Below, piece after piece: positions 23,525 through 37,069 of a stretch of 64,000 nucleotides of DNA. How positions within the stretch are numbered: position 1 is the stretch's first letter; each line of letters starts with the position of its first letter. The translations under genes and the position numbers were made by a program. The notes under the pieces are model-generated. The model saw only the letters and a program-made list of their open reading frames with translations, was not told the origin of the DNA and did not search any database. The DNA is from Lamellibrachia columna. Its lineage: Eukaryota; Annelida; Polychaeta; Sabellida; Siboglinidae. The stretch spans positions 281,001 to 345,000 of the forward strand of contig OY759266.1 in the NCBI GenBank assembly GCA_963662155.1, given 5' to 3'.

Positions 23525-25466
23525 AAAACAACTATGAACTGGTCAATGTATACATTCCCACACAACTATGAACTGATTGGTGTATACAATCCCACACAAC
23601 TATGAACTGGTTAGTGTATACAATCCCACACAACTATGAACTGGTTGGCGTATACAATCCCACACAACTATGAACTGATTGGTGTATACAATCCCACACA
23701 ACTATGAACTGGTTGGTGTATACAATCCCACACAACTATGAACTGGTTGGCGTATACAATCCCACACAACTGTGAACTGGTTGGCGTATACAATCCCACA
23801 CAACTGTGAACTGATTGGTGTATACAATCCCACACAACTGTGAACTGGTTGGTGTATACAATCCCACACAACTATGAACTGGTTGGTGTATACAATCCCA
23901 CACAACTATGAACTGGTTGGTGTATACAATCCCACACAACTATGAACTGGTTGGTGTATACAATCCCACACAACTGTGAACTGATTGGTGTATACAATCC
24001 CACACAACTGTGAACTGATTGGTGTATACAATCCCACACAACTATGAACTGGTTGGTGTATACAATCCCACACAACTATGAACTGGTTGGTGTATACAAT
24101 CCCACACAACTGTGAACTGATTGGTGTATACAATCCCACACAACTGTGAACTGATTGGTGTATACAATCCCACACAACTGTGAACTGATTGGTGTATACA
24201 ATCCCACACAACTATGAACTGGTTGGTGTATACAATCCCACACAACTATGAACTGATTGGTGTATACAATCCCACACAACTATGAACTGGTTGGCATATA
24301 CAATCCCACACAACTGTGAACTGGTTGGTGTATACAATCCCACACAACTATGAACTGGTTGGTGTATACAATCCCACACAACTGTGAACTGATTGGTGTA
24401 TACAATCCCACACAACTATGAACTGGTTGGTGTATACAATCCCACACAACTATGAACTGATTGGTGTATACAATCCCACACAACTATGAACTGGTTGGCA
24501 TATACAATCCCACACAACTGTGAACTGATTGGTGTATACAATCCCACACAACTATGAACTGGTTGGTGTATACAATCCCACACAACTATGAACTGATTGG
24601 TGTATACAATCCCACACAACTATGAACTGGTTGGCGTATACAATCCCACACAACTGTGAACTGATTGGTGTATACAATCCCACACAACTATGAACTGGTT
24701 GGCGTATACAGTCCCACACAACTATGAACTGGTTGGTGTATACAATCCCACACAACTATGAACTGGTTGGTGTATACAATCCCACACAACTGTGAACTGA
24801 TTGGTGTATACAATCCCACACAACTATGAACTGGTTGGTGTATACAATCCCACACAACTATGAACTGGTTGGTGTATACAATCCCACACAACTGTGAACT
24901 GATTGGTGTATACAATCCCACACAACTATGAACTGATTGGTGTATACAATCCCACACAACTATGAACTGATTGGTGTATACAATCCCACACAACTATGAA
25001 CTGGTTGGTGTATACAATCCCACACAACTGTGAACTGGTTGGTGTATACAATCCCACACAACTATGAACTGATTGGTGTATACAATCCCACACAACTATG
25101 AACTGGTTGGTGTATACAATCCCACACAACTATGAACTGGTTGGTGTATACAATCCCACACAACTGTGAACTGGTTGGCGTATACAATCCCACACAACTG
25201 TGAACTGATTGGCGTATACAATCCCACACAACTATGAACTGGTTGGTGTATACAATCCCACACAACTGTGAACTGGTTGGCGTATACAATCCCACACAAC
25301 TGTGAACTGGTTGGCGTATACAATCCCACACAACTGTGAACTGGTTGGCGTATACAATCCCACACAACTGTGAACTGGTTGGTGTATACAATCCCACACA
25401 ACTGTGAACTGGTTGGTGTATACAATCCCACACAACTGTGAACTGGTTGGTGTATACAATCCCACA
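23525..25466. repeat. 34-bp minisatellite
   Basis: About 57 units of cacacaactatgaactggtt and ggtgtatacaatcc, with a/g (ctatg/ctgtg), a/g (gattgg/ggttgg) and t/c (ggtgta/ggcgta) variants. Higher-order order of the variants is visible. Not coding. Confidence 0.97.
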
Positions 25467-26219
25467 TGTAGCATTTCATTTGCAGAATTTGTTAGTGTGA
25501 ATCCACTCTTTGTTGTTATATGTATTCGTTCACATTGCACTGCATTTACTAAGAACAATAGCATTGTTGGCCATTGTTATGTGCTGTTTGAGACTGAAAC
25601 CAAGGACCAGTTGAATTATCTGTTTACCTTATCAGTATTTCTCATAACTATACAATTACATCTCTTTCCCGTCTGGTCCCTGAAACTCAAGCCAGTCACT
25701 GGTTTCTCTATATTCCCTTTCAGAGGTAGCAGCCTGCAAGACTGACATGCAATGGACACCAAGAAACTGCTGCATGTTAACACTAGCAACTATTCTGTGT
25801 GAAATGGTGGAAATATAACTGTGTATAAATCATTGCTGTGTCTGAGTATATTGTTTAAACTATTGCTGTGTCTCAGTATATGGTTTAAACTATTGATGAG
25901 TTTGAGTATTGGTTTAAACCATTACTGTGTCTGAGTATAATTGGTTTAAACTATTGCCTCGAGTACAGGACTTGTGTATATGGCTTAAGCTATTGCTTGG
26001 GCAGGTTGTTAGCAATAGAGGAAACTTACAGACAATAATATATGTTTAGTATTAAATTGTGTGTTCTCTCTTTCACTTATCATTATACTAATTTTTATTT
26101 TCTTGACATATGGATTATATTTTTGTTTTAGCCAAGAACTATTAATAAACATGTGTTCATGATTTGTCTTGGCTGTATTGCAGACTATTAATGTTTATGG
26201 TTTAGCTTTGTAAATGTGT
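25467..26219. other. AT-rich stretch without a recognised gene
   Basis: Includes four loose copies of tattgctgtgtctgagtata at 25830-25950. No convincing exon. Confidence 0.6.
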
Positions 26220-27095
26220 TAGCCATTTGTAGTTCAGCTGAAGACGTCCTGTTGGTGACAGTGACATTTGTAGTTCAGCTGAAGACATCCTGTCCTGTTG
26301 GTGACAGTGACATTTGTAGTTCAGCTGAAGACATCCTGTCCTGTTGGTGACAGTGACATTTGTAGTTCAGCTGAAGACATCCTGTCCTGTTGGTGACAGT
26401 GACGTTTGTAGTTCAGCTGAAGACATCCTGTCCTGTTGGTGACAGTGAGATTTGTAGTTCAGCTGAAGACATCCTGTCCTGTTGGTGACAGTGACGTTTG
26501 TAGTTCAGCTGAAGACATCCTGTCCTGTTGGTGACAGTGACGTTTGTAATTCAGCTGAAGACATCCTGTCCTGTTGGTGACGGTGACGTTTGTAGTTCAG
26601 CTGAAGACATCCTGTCCTGTTGGTGACAGTGACATTTGTAATTCAGCTGAAGACATCTTGTCCTGTTGGTGACAGTGACGTTTGTAATTCAGCTGAAGAC
26701 ATCCTGTCCTGTTGGTGACAGTGACGTTTGTAGTTCAGCTGAAGACATCCTGTCCTGTTGGTGACAGTGACATTTGTAATTCAGCTGAAGACATCCTGTC
26801 CTGTTGGTGACAGTGACGTTTGTAGTTCAGCTGAAGACATCCTGTCCTGTTGGTGACAGTGACATTTGTAATTCAGCTGAAGACATCCTGTCCTGTTGGT
26901 GACAGTGACATTTGTAATTCAGCTGAAGACATCCTGTCCTGTTGGTGACAGTGACGTTTGTAATTCAGCTGAAGACATCCTGTCCTGTTGGTGACAGTGA
27001 CGTTTGTAGTTCAGCTGAAGACATCCTGTCCTGTTGGTGACAGTGACATTTGTAATTCAGCTGAAGACATCCTGTCCTGTTGGTGACAGTGATGT
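26220..27095. repeat. 46-bp minisatellite
   Basis: About 19 units of catttgtagttcagctgaag, acatcctgtcctgttggtga and cagtga; the first unit is shorter. A second, unrelated 46-bp family in the window. Confidence 0.96.
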
Positions 27096-27744
27096 GTGCC
27101 TTTTTCTTTATTCCAATGCATTAGATACTGTAGTTGAAATGTGAGAATTCCCATTCAAAATCATGTCATGAAAATGTGTGCTGTGGCACTGCTCAATTCG
27201 CATCAATAAGGACAATTAAATGTACATTTTCTTAAATCTATGCTATGTCACTGGCAAGGAATTTGCAGTACTGCATTATGGGTAGCTTGATGTTCATAGC
27301 AGACACGTGGCGCATGTGTCATAATATTGATTTCTGTGGAAGTAGCAACGTATTGGTCAGACATGTCCACTCATTTAGTATTTATACTAACATGAATATT
27401 TTGGTACATTGGTTCATATGCAATGTCATTTTATATTGTGCAAAGAAGTGTTCCTGTTTGCACAATGTGGTCTGAGACTCTCTGTTGCATTTATTCACTC
27501 GCAGGCCAAAGCTTTCATAACACTCTGTGTGAAATGTCTGTTTACAAACTACTGTGTGTATTTATTGCCACTGATTGCATGTTTATTAAATATATATGTT
27601 TACTCAAGTAGTGTTGTTACATGAGAAATTGTAAAATGGCTTATGAAACAATGCCTTTCATACGTAATAACATACAAGTGTAATAATTTTAATATATGAT
27701 GCTATAAATGTGAATTGCTAATCAAACAGTGTCCTCAATACACT
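27096..27744. other. AT-rich stretch without a recognised gene
   Basis: Several short frames, none with protein-like features. Confidence 0.6.
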
Positions 27745-27932
27745 TCCATAATATCTTGCTTCTCCATTTATCAACAACCAAACATAATATCTTGCTTCTC
27801 CATTTATCAACAACCAAACATAATATCTTGCTTCTCCATTTATCAACAACCAAACATAATATCTTGCTTCTCCATTTATCAACAACCAAACATAATATCT
27901 TGCTTCTCCATTTATCAACAACCAAACATAAT
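27745..27932. repeat. 36-bp minisatellite
   Basis: Five near-identical units of ataatatcttgcttctccat and ttatcaacaaccaaac. Confidence 0.95.
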
Positions 27933-28790
27933 AGTTTTAGGTTTTGTCTGACAAACAAAAGCAACAACTCAATAAAATAGGTAATTCTGCCTATGGTCAT
28001 ATTAAGGTAGTATAAAATAGTATAGTTTGTTGTTATATGACACAATAATTGCTACATTTCGTGGTGTGAAACTGCTAATCATTTTATTTTAATAATTCAT
28101 ACTTTCAAATAATTACCATACAGTGCCTTAAAGATGCCTATTATTTGAACCACAAGTTTAAGGTAGCTGGGGTGGCTATTCTATGCTTGCTTTGAATTGA
28201 GTAGTTTCAGTAAAACGTTTTTATAAACTAACCATTTATTCACAAATTGTCATTGAAAATTAAATACTAAATAATACTCCAGATTAGTAAAACTTTGTTT
28301 TTCATTTATTTGGTGATGTTTCATGATTTTTAAAACATTTTAGTAAATATGAAAAAATTCCCACAAAATGCCATCTTGTGTAATTTTGAGAAACCCCCAA
28401 ACAAATAAACGACATACATATAAGTATGACAGTGTTATTGAAGATCACACGAGCTATTTTGGTTAACAGTGGCTATAGGACCAGGAAGATTTTAGCAGAA
28501 TTTTTAATGATAGCGAACTGTTACACAAACACATTGAGACAACCCCTCTACCATTCGTTACCGAACCCTGTGTGATTTTGTTCACGGACACATTCATTTC
28601 ATATACCGCATTTCATCGTGATAAGTGTTGTAGTCGTTATAAAACATTGAATTAGATAACATTTCCTGGTTGTTAATGATAACAGAAATGTTAATAGATA
28701 TGCGCATCATGCTTGAAATGTGACGGTTTAGTTTTTTTACGTATTGTTGACAAAACATTTCTAATATTTATATGTCCCCTTAATTTTGCC
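27933..28790. other. AT-rich stretch without a recognised gene
   Basis: No exon, repeat array or mobile element recognised. Confidence 0.6.
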
Positions 28791-28950
28791 ACCACAAATT
28801 CCCTTGGACCTGCACGTGTAACGTGTCGTCAATCAAAATCCAGAGGAGGTTGGCAGGTTCCGCGCATGTGCGAAAATTGAGTCATATTAGTGATTGCCGA
28901 AGTTGCGAGCCAGTCTGTTTACAGCGTTCAACGGCGAAGGTAGAGCTTCG
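28791..28950 (+). promoter_or_regulatory. possible CpG-type promoter and non-coding first exon
   Basis: A local CpG- and GC-richer patch in AT-rich surroundings. It contains ccgcgcatgtgcgaa, one base off an NRF-1 palindrome, and is followed by a donor-like gcgaag|gtagag at about 28935-28945. No coding frame. It might start a + strand transcript, but no linked exon is seen. Confidence 0.3.
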
Positions 28951-29426
28951 ACAGCATCCACATTCCATTAACTTAAACTAATCACTTGTCTCAGATGGTA
29001 ACATCATTCATGTGTTATAATATTAAAACATTTAACTCTTTGCTTTTGTCAATTTATAAAAATTCAATTAACGTGCATTTCACTTCTTGAAAACAGCCCC
29101 CCCCCCAGGCCAGTGACAGTGTTGTGCCTTGTGGCAGTATCAGCACCTTTTTTTTCAAAATGTTCATTACAGAGAAAGTATCTGCATTGCACAGTGAAAC
29201 CAGATAATAGTTATGTACTATCCATTGCAGTACACTCAAAAATAATTACAAACAATTTGGTACTGCTATGTAAACAAATGTAAACAAATGAATAATAAAA
29301 TTGTAATATTTTTTTACAAATGTTGGATTCTACTCACTGCCTCATTAGTGCAGTCCAGTATAAATATCGAGTCCATTATTGTGCTGCATAAATTGGGCAA
29401 AGATGAACACTCAGTCTCGGTATTAC

Positions 29427-30220
29427 CAGGCATGTGGTAATAGTAATATGTAATAGGTAATAAAGTTTTTTCTGTAATAGTAATATATTTTTTCAAAAGT
29501 AATAGTAATAGATCCTAAAGTAATAGATAATAGTCTATTACTTTTCTATTACATCTTCTGCTGCAAACTTACAAAATATCAGTTTTGTTTGCATGTTATT
29601 CCAACTGCTAGTAATTGTAAACAATGTATAGACAATGGCTGAGCCGTTATTCAAACAACATGAAAAGACCAGTAGGCTGATCATTTGATGCATTCAGAAA
29701 TACCTGCTCAATGAAACAATGCAGGAGTAGCAAGCCAATTACTAATTTTTGAGATGCCCGATTTGGGTAGCTATGGCTTCACACATTCCTAGCACACACA
29801 AAGGGCATGGTTTCAGATATGTACAGGCAGGCAACAAATGTTATCTTAGAGCAGGAGCTGCAACCTGTATTGAATTCAAAGTAAGAATTAATTTGAGCCG
29901 AATTTCTGAGTTCTTTTTTCAAATTGCCAATTGCCACATGGTAACATTGCCACACAGATTTGGACAAATGTTCTCACCTCAGATCTTCAAATGGTGTACA
30001 AATGTATGTTTAGCTAGTAATAAAAAAACTGAGTTCATAGGCAATTCTGGGGTTCACAGACCCATCAAAATGTTTTTTAGTTGATATTCAGCAATAGTAA
30101 TAATGACCCAGTAATAGTAATATATATCCTGGTAATAGTAATAGATTATAATTAATGTAATAGTAATAGAAAGAGTAAGAAGTAATAGTAATAGATTGTC
30201 TGTAATAGAACCCATGCCTG
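29427..30220. mobile_element. hAT-type MITE, 794 bp
   Basis: Ends are CAGGCATGTGG on the left and, reverse-complemented, CAGGCATGGGT on the right. Flanks are ggtattac and agtattac, an 8-bp duplication with one mismatch. The subterminal 100 bp on each side are packed with taatagtaat repeats. No transposase; the 111-codon frame inside has no recognisable domain. 8-bp duplications and CAGG-type ends are typical of hAT elements. Confidence 0.75.
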
Positions 30221-30228
30221 AGTATTAC

Positions 30229-31010
30229 CATTAGACGTTTTGGTCCATCATTAATTGATTACTTGACCCAATACTCAGCAGTGCTTCATTAATTCAAAAC
30301 TGCTTTCAGTTGTTTGTGGTTCCATAAATCCATGTGATGAACTTTCTATGATTCTTGAGGTCCATGATGATGCAAGTGTTTTCACCATATCTTTGAGACA
30401 GCCTGGAAACAACCATGATGGTTAGAAGAATTTTAACAACTTCGTGCCCAAGTGGATGATAGCAACAATTGTATTTATCATAACATTTTTAATATGTTTA
30501 AATGGATTGTTCAGTTATGGCTACAAACAAAAGAAGAAACTGAGACATCAGTACTTGTACTTCTTGTTCTTACTAACATTACATCTTGTAAGTTCAAATT
30601 TGTAATGTTTAAATATTCAAGTATTATATTGATGTCAATATTGAAGTGTAAATATATTATTCTAAGGGCCAGAACATCACTTAGTAGTGTCATGAGGTTA
30701 GCCTGTGACTTGACTCAAATGATTATCTTATTTCAATGTGGAATTGATAATTATAATTGGAATTTTTGAGGTGGAATTGGAATTGATATGTTGTAATTGG
30801 TGTGTAATTAGAAATGTTGGGCTGGTAATGTAATTGACCGGTACTCTGATAACAAGTTATTTGAATTGATGCAAACCATCATAAGCAATGATGTGTCTGA
30901 ATTGATGAATCAACTAAATTAGCATTATATACATGACATGATAAAACATTGAACTTCTGGGATAAGCTTAGTTACTCATGTTTGTATTCTTTTCAACTTG
31001 TCAATGTTCA
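30229..31010. other. AT-rich stretch without a recognised gene
   Basis: Nothing recognised apart from a gaattgg-rich patch at 30740-30830. Confidence 0.55.
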
Positions 31011-31250
31011 TATTAAAATTATGATCCCTATGCTTGTGTGCTATCTATAATATAATTATGATCCCTATGCTTGTGTGCTATCTATAATATAATTATGATC
31101 CCTATGCTTGTGTGCTATCTATATTATAATTATGATCCCTATGCTTGTGTGCTATCTATAATATAATTATGATCCCAATGCTTGTGTGCTATCTATATTA
31201 TAATTATGATCCCTATGCTTGTGTGCTATCTGTAATATAATTATGATCCG
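31011..31250. repeat. 37-bp minisatellite
   Basis: Six units of tataattatgatccctatgc and ttgtgtgctatctataa. Confidence 0.94.
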
Positions 31251-31345
31251 CCTTCCTGAGATATGTGCCAACCTTGTCTTTAAACATAATATTCAAGCTG
31301 CTAGCAGTTACACAATATGTAGATAATTTGTTCCATTCATTGATT
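31251..31345 (-). mobile_element. LINE 3' end remnant
   Basis: Matches the 3' region of the LINE at 13.86-16.64 kb (cctgagatatgtgccaacct, then tgctagcagttacacaat). It abuts the 37-bp array. Confidence 0.7.
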
Positions 31346-31728
31346 GGTTTAAAATTATGGTATCATAAAAATTCTACAGGCCACTCACTATACATGCCAA
31401 GGATCCGTCACTGCAGGCCGCTAACGTTTTAACGTAAATGTGAATATCTTTGTCCAGACTCAACCAATTTTCAGTATTGAGGTATCATTGGTTTCTTATT
31501 ATAATTTCCTCTGTCAGAATATGTACAATTATTGTAAAATAATAAATATGAAATATCACACAAACTCAAATTTTCTAACTTTTGTGCTTGTTCTGCTGTC
31601 ATGAAGATGCATGTTTATCTTTCAAAAAGAAAATTGCAACTGTTCATTCGCCTATGACTAGTGTATTGCAACACAGGTGCATTCATCAGAGCAGATTATA
31701 ACCCAAGTCATCAAGCTTGGACCCACTC
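31346..31728. other. stretch without a recognised gene
   Basis: Nothing recognised up to the hAT target duplication. Confidence 0.55.
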
Positions 31729-32429
31729 CTACCTACCAGGCATGGGTTAATTTCAATTGTTAATTTGTTAATTCAATTAACTCAATTAATTTAATTTAAT
31801 TAATTAACTTTCTAGAAAATCACAAATTAATTTAATTTAATCAATTAACTTTACTGAAAGAGGTTAATTTAATTTAGTTAAAAAAATCACAATTAACTTT
31901 CAATTAACTTATTATTGGGTATATTATTTTATGCAATCCGGTGGTGACTGCTTTGATGATCATAGTGCCCATTAGACAACCACTCAGCCAGTGACCCAAG
32001 TTCATCCAACCTGTGTCAAAGAAAGCTTCTAGTCAGGTCTAGGCAGTTGTTTGAACAGTGTCAAGGGTCAATTAGCGAATAAGCTGAACTCTGAGTGTGC
32101 CTGGCCAGGTGCTACAGCTGTATTATGTAAGAGTATCGACTCCTCTTTCTTTTGTGGCTTTCAGCACCCATCCAGGGGGATGCAATACAAAGTGTATCTG
32201 GAGTCTGGAGTTTTTCTAGACATAATCCAACAGGACAAATGTGAAAAGTGAATGAACACTAATGAACCAATACTAGGTACAGTACATTACTTATGATACT
32301 ATCAAATTTGTATTATTACTAATAATAGATAATACTACTATTGTTAGAGTGGCTGAATTATATTTTCTTGGAATAAATTTGAATTTGTTCTAAATAGACT
32401 AAAACAGTTGTTACCTCTGAATATAAAGA

Positions 32430-32570
32430 TCGGGACATTTAGCCAACAGACATTTAGCCAACATACACTTAGCCAATGGACATTTCACCAATGGACACTT
32501 AGCCAACGGCCATTTAGCCATCATTTGCAGGGGGGACATTTCGCCAACATTCAAAAAATTATATTATGTT
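32430..32570. repeat. gacatttagccaa repeat cluster, left copy
   Basis: Tandem copies of an approximately 13-15-bp unit (gacatttagccaacagaca, gacacttagccaacggc), ending in catttgcagggggg then acatttcgccaacatt. A direct, very similar copy lies at 32812-32935. Confidence 0.8.
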
Positions 32571-32811
32571 TCTGTGTGCTTTCACCATAAATATAGTTGT
32601 TTCAATAAATGCAATACAAGTGTAAGTAATTGTATTTTATTTTATTCATTGTACGAATGTAACGATCACAAAGTAATGTCTCATAGTCTAAAACTTGTAA
32701 ACACGAACATTGCATATATTGAGTCCACAGCTGTTTATAATCAATCTTCATTCTCACGGTTGACAGGCTTCCAGCGTATGTTATGACCCACTCCACGTAG
32801 TAGTTCAGGGT

Positions 32812-32935
32812 ATCCGAACATTTAGCCAATGGACATTTAGCCAACAGACACTTAGCCAATGGACACTTAGCCAACGGCCATTTAGCCATCATTTGCAGGG
32901 GGGGACATTTCGCCAACATTAAAAAAATTATATCT
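32812..32935. repeat. gacatttagccaa repeat cluster, right copy
   Basis: Same order of short units and the same poly-G and acatttcgcc ending as the left copy; about 240 bp of unique sequence separates them. Could be terminal repeats of a small element. Confidence 0.75.
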
Positions 32936-33081
32936 TACATTTTGGATATCTTTCTTGTTTTTGATAATGTCCATGATAAGCAAATCTTGATGAATGAGCG
33001 CAGCCGCAGTCCTGGGTACCACAGGGAGATAGTCCGTTTTATTGTCATTCATGCACAGGCAGTTTGATGTCATCCACTGTT

Positions 33082-34830
33082 TCACAACATCCAACAGTCT
33101 TCCATACGTCGCAGCGTAATAGCCAAAGCTGTCGCGGTTAGGTCAAAGTGGCAGTACAATTGCAGATCATCCGCGTAGTGATGAAATGAAAGTCCATGTG
33201 CTCTTATTATATCGCCGATGGGTTGGACGTACAGCGAGAATAGCAATGGTCCACGCACCGAACCCTGCGGGACACCCGATGTCAAACATGTTGTGTTCGA
33301 TGACGCGTCACGAATGACTACTCGCTGAGTCCGATTCTGCAGATAAGATTGCAACCAGCCAAACGCCTTGCCCACAATGCCATAACGCAAGCGTAGCCGC
33401 TGAATCAATATCTTGTGGTTGATTGTATCAAAGGCGGCACTAAAGTCGATGAGCACAAGTGCTGTATCTTGTCTGTTATCCATCGCGACTTTCATGGCAT
33501 TTGTAACACATAACAATGCGGTTTCAGTTGAATGATTTTTCCGGTAAGCTGATTGGAAACAATCCTGCATTCGCTGATCGGAAATATGACAGATGATCCT
33601 TCGGGCAATAACTTTCTCGATGACTTTGGATAGATGCCTTAGATTGCTAACTGGACGATAGTTTTTCAGTGTGTCCTTATCGAGTGATGGTTTCTTTAGC
33701 AATGGCCGAACAATTGCCTGCTTAAGCAGCGCAGTCATAACTGCATTCACTAGAGAGGCGTTTGTAATGCATGTGACGATAGGCACAATAGAGTCTATAT
33801 GTTATCTTTCAGTTGTTTAGTGGGAAGGGGATCAAGCGTGCACGTCTTATCTGTGTTGGCGAGAATAGACGCTATCTCGGCTGTATTAGTAGGCTCGAAC
33901 ACTTCGAGAGAGTCACTAAAACAAGGTGTCTCGTCGACTGAATGATCTACGGCAGTGTGGCAATGCAAGCTATTAAAACGTGTTTCAAAATACGATTGCT
34001 TTCCTATACGAAAGCTCCTTTTCAATATAACATTGTATGTTTTTAGATTAATCAGTAACATTTCATGTTCTCGAGAATCAGGATTTGTTAATTTTATTTT
34101 TTTGTAAAGTTTATCTCTGTGTCGTATTGGGGCAAGCAAACCTTGAGTTATCCATGTAGACTTTTTATGTTTATATTTATTAAATTTCACTAATTTACTC
34201 ATTATATATTTATTTTTGGCTTGATTGATTTCATCTAGGATAATGTTATAGTTACGGTTTGTGTCAGCCATTGGACTTATGTCTAGTTTCTCATATATTT
34301 TAGAAGAGATTAAATCCTCTTTGACTTTTAACATTGCCTTTTTGTTTTGAATATTAATTTCTATGAATTTTATAGGATGTTGTTTTTTCAGAGTAGTATC
34401 CATAATTATGAAATACGGTTGATGATCAGATAATTTTTTTTATTAATATTCATGCTGTATTCTCTAATATATATTTTGTTAAATTACAAAAGAAATTATC
34501 AGTTAGTGTGCCATTACAGGTTGTTAACCTGGTAAGAAGAGTGATTTGGGGGAAGAGACTAAATGAAGTTAACATGTCAAAGAACTTACTACAATTTTCT
34601 TGCTCATTTATATTTAGTATATTTATATTATAGTCCCCTGCTAGAATAAGATTATTTTTTTGCATAGATGATATGACTGTTGTAAATTCATTTAGAAATT
34701 CATTATACTTTTCATTTAATGGCCTTGGAGGTCGGTATATATTTCCTATTGTGATCGTCTGTGGTAAGCCTCCTCCATTTACTTGTATTATTTGCCCCTC
34801 CCAATGTTTATCCATGTTTAATTTCATGTT
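33082..34830 (-). pseudogene. decayed LINE with endonuclease and reverse transcriptase
   Basis: On the - strand: an endonuclease fragment at 34827-34450 (IGNIYRPPRPLNEKY, NNLILAGDYNINILN), then a linker frame at 34403-33795 ending CTLDPLPTKQLKDN, then reverse transcriptase at 33786-33082 (LKNYRPVSNLRHLSKVIEKV, VLIDFSAAFDTINHKIL, SGVPQGSVRGPLLFSLYV and the catalytic YADDLQLY). The frames are separated by stops or shifts. The 5' part (34830 to about 33965) is strongly AT-rich, the 3' part clearly GC-richer, and the linker is unusually short. It looks like an L2/CR1-type element that is dead and possibly chimeric. Confidence 0.85.
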
Positions 34831-35644
34831 TAATTCATACTTAAATTGTGGATCTATATATGTTGTTAATCCACCTTTATTGCTGCAGCTTTTTTGCAGC
34901 TTTTTCCTTGGGATATATAGTCATATCCACTTAATTGTATTAATGAAAAGTCATCCATATCAGATAACCAGCTCTCTATTTGCATTTTTTATTTGGTTAA
35001 CAATATATCTTATTGTGCAATAATGTTTTAATAAAATCGCACATAAAATTAAGGCAACCAAACCACTATGCACATATGAGGCGTTTTGGATATGAGTGTG
35101 TCTGTGCGTGTATATATCCTGTGCTACAGCTGTCTAAGCAAGTGCAATAGATCTGATAGAATACATTGAAAAATAAGTAAAAAAAAAGATAAAAATAAGA
35201 ACAAATTAACAAAGCAATACGCTCTTGCATAAGCGTTAACTGTACACCTAAGAAGATAAGAGGTGAATTAATTATTATCACAAATGTGGTAATTCGCCTT
35301 ATTGAAAACAATCATGACACATATTATGCCAATTATCGCTCTTTCAACAATCAATACCATGTAGCCAGCATGGCAAATGTGTTAGCCACCCAGTCAGGCG
35401 CAGCAGTTTTTGCTGCAAAACTGCTGTAAAATAATGTATTAGCAGCACAACACTGCAGTTTTGCAGTAAAATGAATAATGTATTACAAATAATGTATTAG
35501 CAACACAGTAAAAAAAATTACATAAAAAACAAATTAATAAATACACTGTGCAGTTTTGCAGTGAAAGACATAATGTTGACACAGTCAAGCACACTGCAGT
35601 TTTGCAATTAATCGTATAATATATTATAAATAATGTGTTAGCAA

Positions 35645-35650
35645 CACAGT

Positions 35651-35733
<83 letters not shown>

Positions 35734-35755
35734 CCTATATATATATATATATATT
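35645..35755. repeat. (TA)n microsatellite
   Basis: TA dinucleotides with a few interruptions, between AT-rich blocks carrying repeated actgcagttttgcag segments (35400-35890). Confidence 0.95.
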
Positions 35756-35959
35756 TACAAATAATGTATTAGCAACACACACAAAAAAACATTATAATAA
35801 ATAAAGAAATAAATACACTGCGGTTTTGCAGTAAAACGAATAATATAAAATTATAAGCAGCTCAGTCAACTATACTGCAGTTTTGTAATGAAACAAATAA
35901 AGTGTTAGTAACAAAGTCAAATACATGCATGTGTGTTCATGTGAATGCCATTTACGAAT

Positions 35960-36375
35960 AGTCACCAACCAGCTCCTGCGTTGCGCAATACCATTACCAA
36001 CATTGCTAGTCCGAGGCTACAAAGCCACCCGGCGGGCTCAGTTAGAGCAGGCCGTCTTGTATGTGGGGACGCTTGACCGAGTAATTGCCTAGTATGAATA
36101 ACCATTCAATCTGTAATCATGTATAATGTCATGTTGTAAGCCTTGCCAGTCTGTTTACCAATTTATGCTACTATTACACACCAGGATTTGTCTTTAATTA
36201 TACTTGGGTGGTTCCTATGAGAGTGGCTTTTTAGCCTTAGTGGGAGTCTCCCAGACCCTAATTTGATAATTGTATACTATATGTAATTATTGTATGTATG
36301 TACATATTCACTTGTTGTGTGATATGTGTATGGGTCAAAATAAAGTACATCTGTCTGTCTGTCTGTCTGTCATCT
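35960..36375 (+). mobile_element. SINE or LINE 3' end with (CTGT)n tail
   Basis: Moderately GC-rich segment ending in gtcaaaataaagtacatctg followed by (TCTG)n, the layout of a retroposon tail. A weak A-box-like ggctcagttagagcagg lies near 36040, but no good B box, so SINE status is uncertain. Confidence 0.45.
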
Positions 36376-37069
36376 GTATACTTATGTTTTATGCTTTTAG
36401 AAAACATTAGTAAATATGTTAATAATGCCAATTAATTGGTAATTTAATTGAAGTTAATTGAAATTAATTGTTAATTGAATTAACTTTAATTGTTAATTTA
36501 ATTTAATTGAACAATTTGGAAGGTTAATTTAATTTATTTTAATTAACCTGATAAATGTGTGAGGTTAATTAAATTGAATTGGGAAATTTCTGAGTTAATT
36601 GTAATTTAATTAATTAACTTTCCAAGTTAATTGCCCAATGCCTGCTACCTACATCGCTGCTACAGAGCACTCTTCCTGCACATACAACACTGACTCATCT
36701 GATCAACGTTTGTTTTGGTTATTCAAATGCAAACTAGGCTCACCTCTTCCAGTGTGCATATGGCAATGTGTGAAAAAATACAGTTTTTATGGACTATAAC
36801 GATTGTCGTGGAGAACTTCATATGCTTTTCTGTGATGACATTTTAATTAATTAATTTAGTAATATTTTTATGGACTATAATGATTGTTTTAATTTATTTA
36901 TTTATTGTTTTAATTTATTTATTTATTAAAATTTTATTATGGACTCTCCACCCTCTTTGGTCTGCTTCTCTGTGTGTACCAACAAGATCCGAGTCTTGTA
37001 TGACACACATTTCCTTCATTGCTTTTGTGATGGCTGCTCGTTCGTGATATGTCAGGAACGGAACCATCG

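Larger units (their letters stand above)
31737..36644. mobile_element. 4.9-kb non-autonomous hAT-type element
   Basis: The left end CAGGCATGGGTTAATTT and the reverse-complemented right end CAGGCATTGGGCAATTAAC form short inverted repeats, and a perfect 8-bp duplication, ctacctac, flanks both sides (31729-31736 and 36645-36652). Subterminal blocks of ttaattaa/aatttaatt repeats mirror each other. The terminal motif matches the 794-bp MITE at 29.4 kb, so both belong to one family. No transposase is seen; the interior holds a LINE, short repeats and AT-rich filler. Confidence 0.75.

Noticed and set aside
23525..25466. CRISPR-like array of 34-bp repeats
   Set aside because: Units are directly contiguous with no unique spacers, in an animal genome; it is a minisatellite.
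30452..30769. 105-codon frame as a gene
   Set aside because: AT-rich, no protein-like features, no splice or promoter support.
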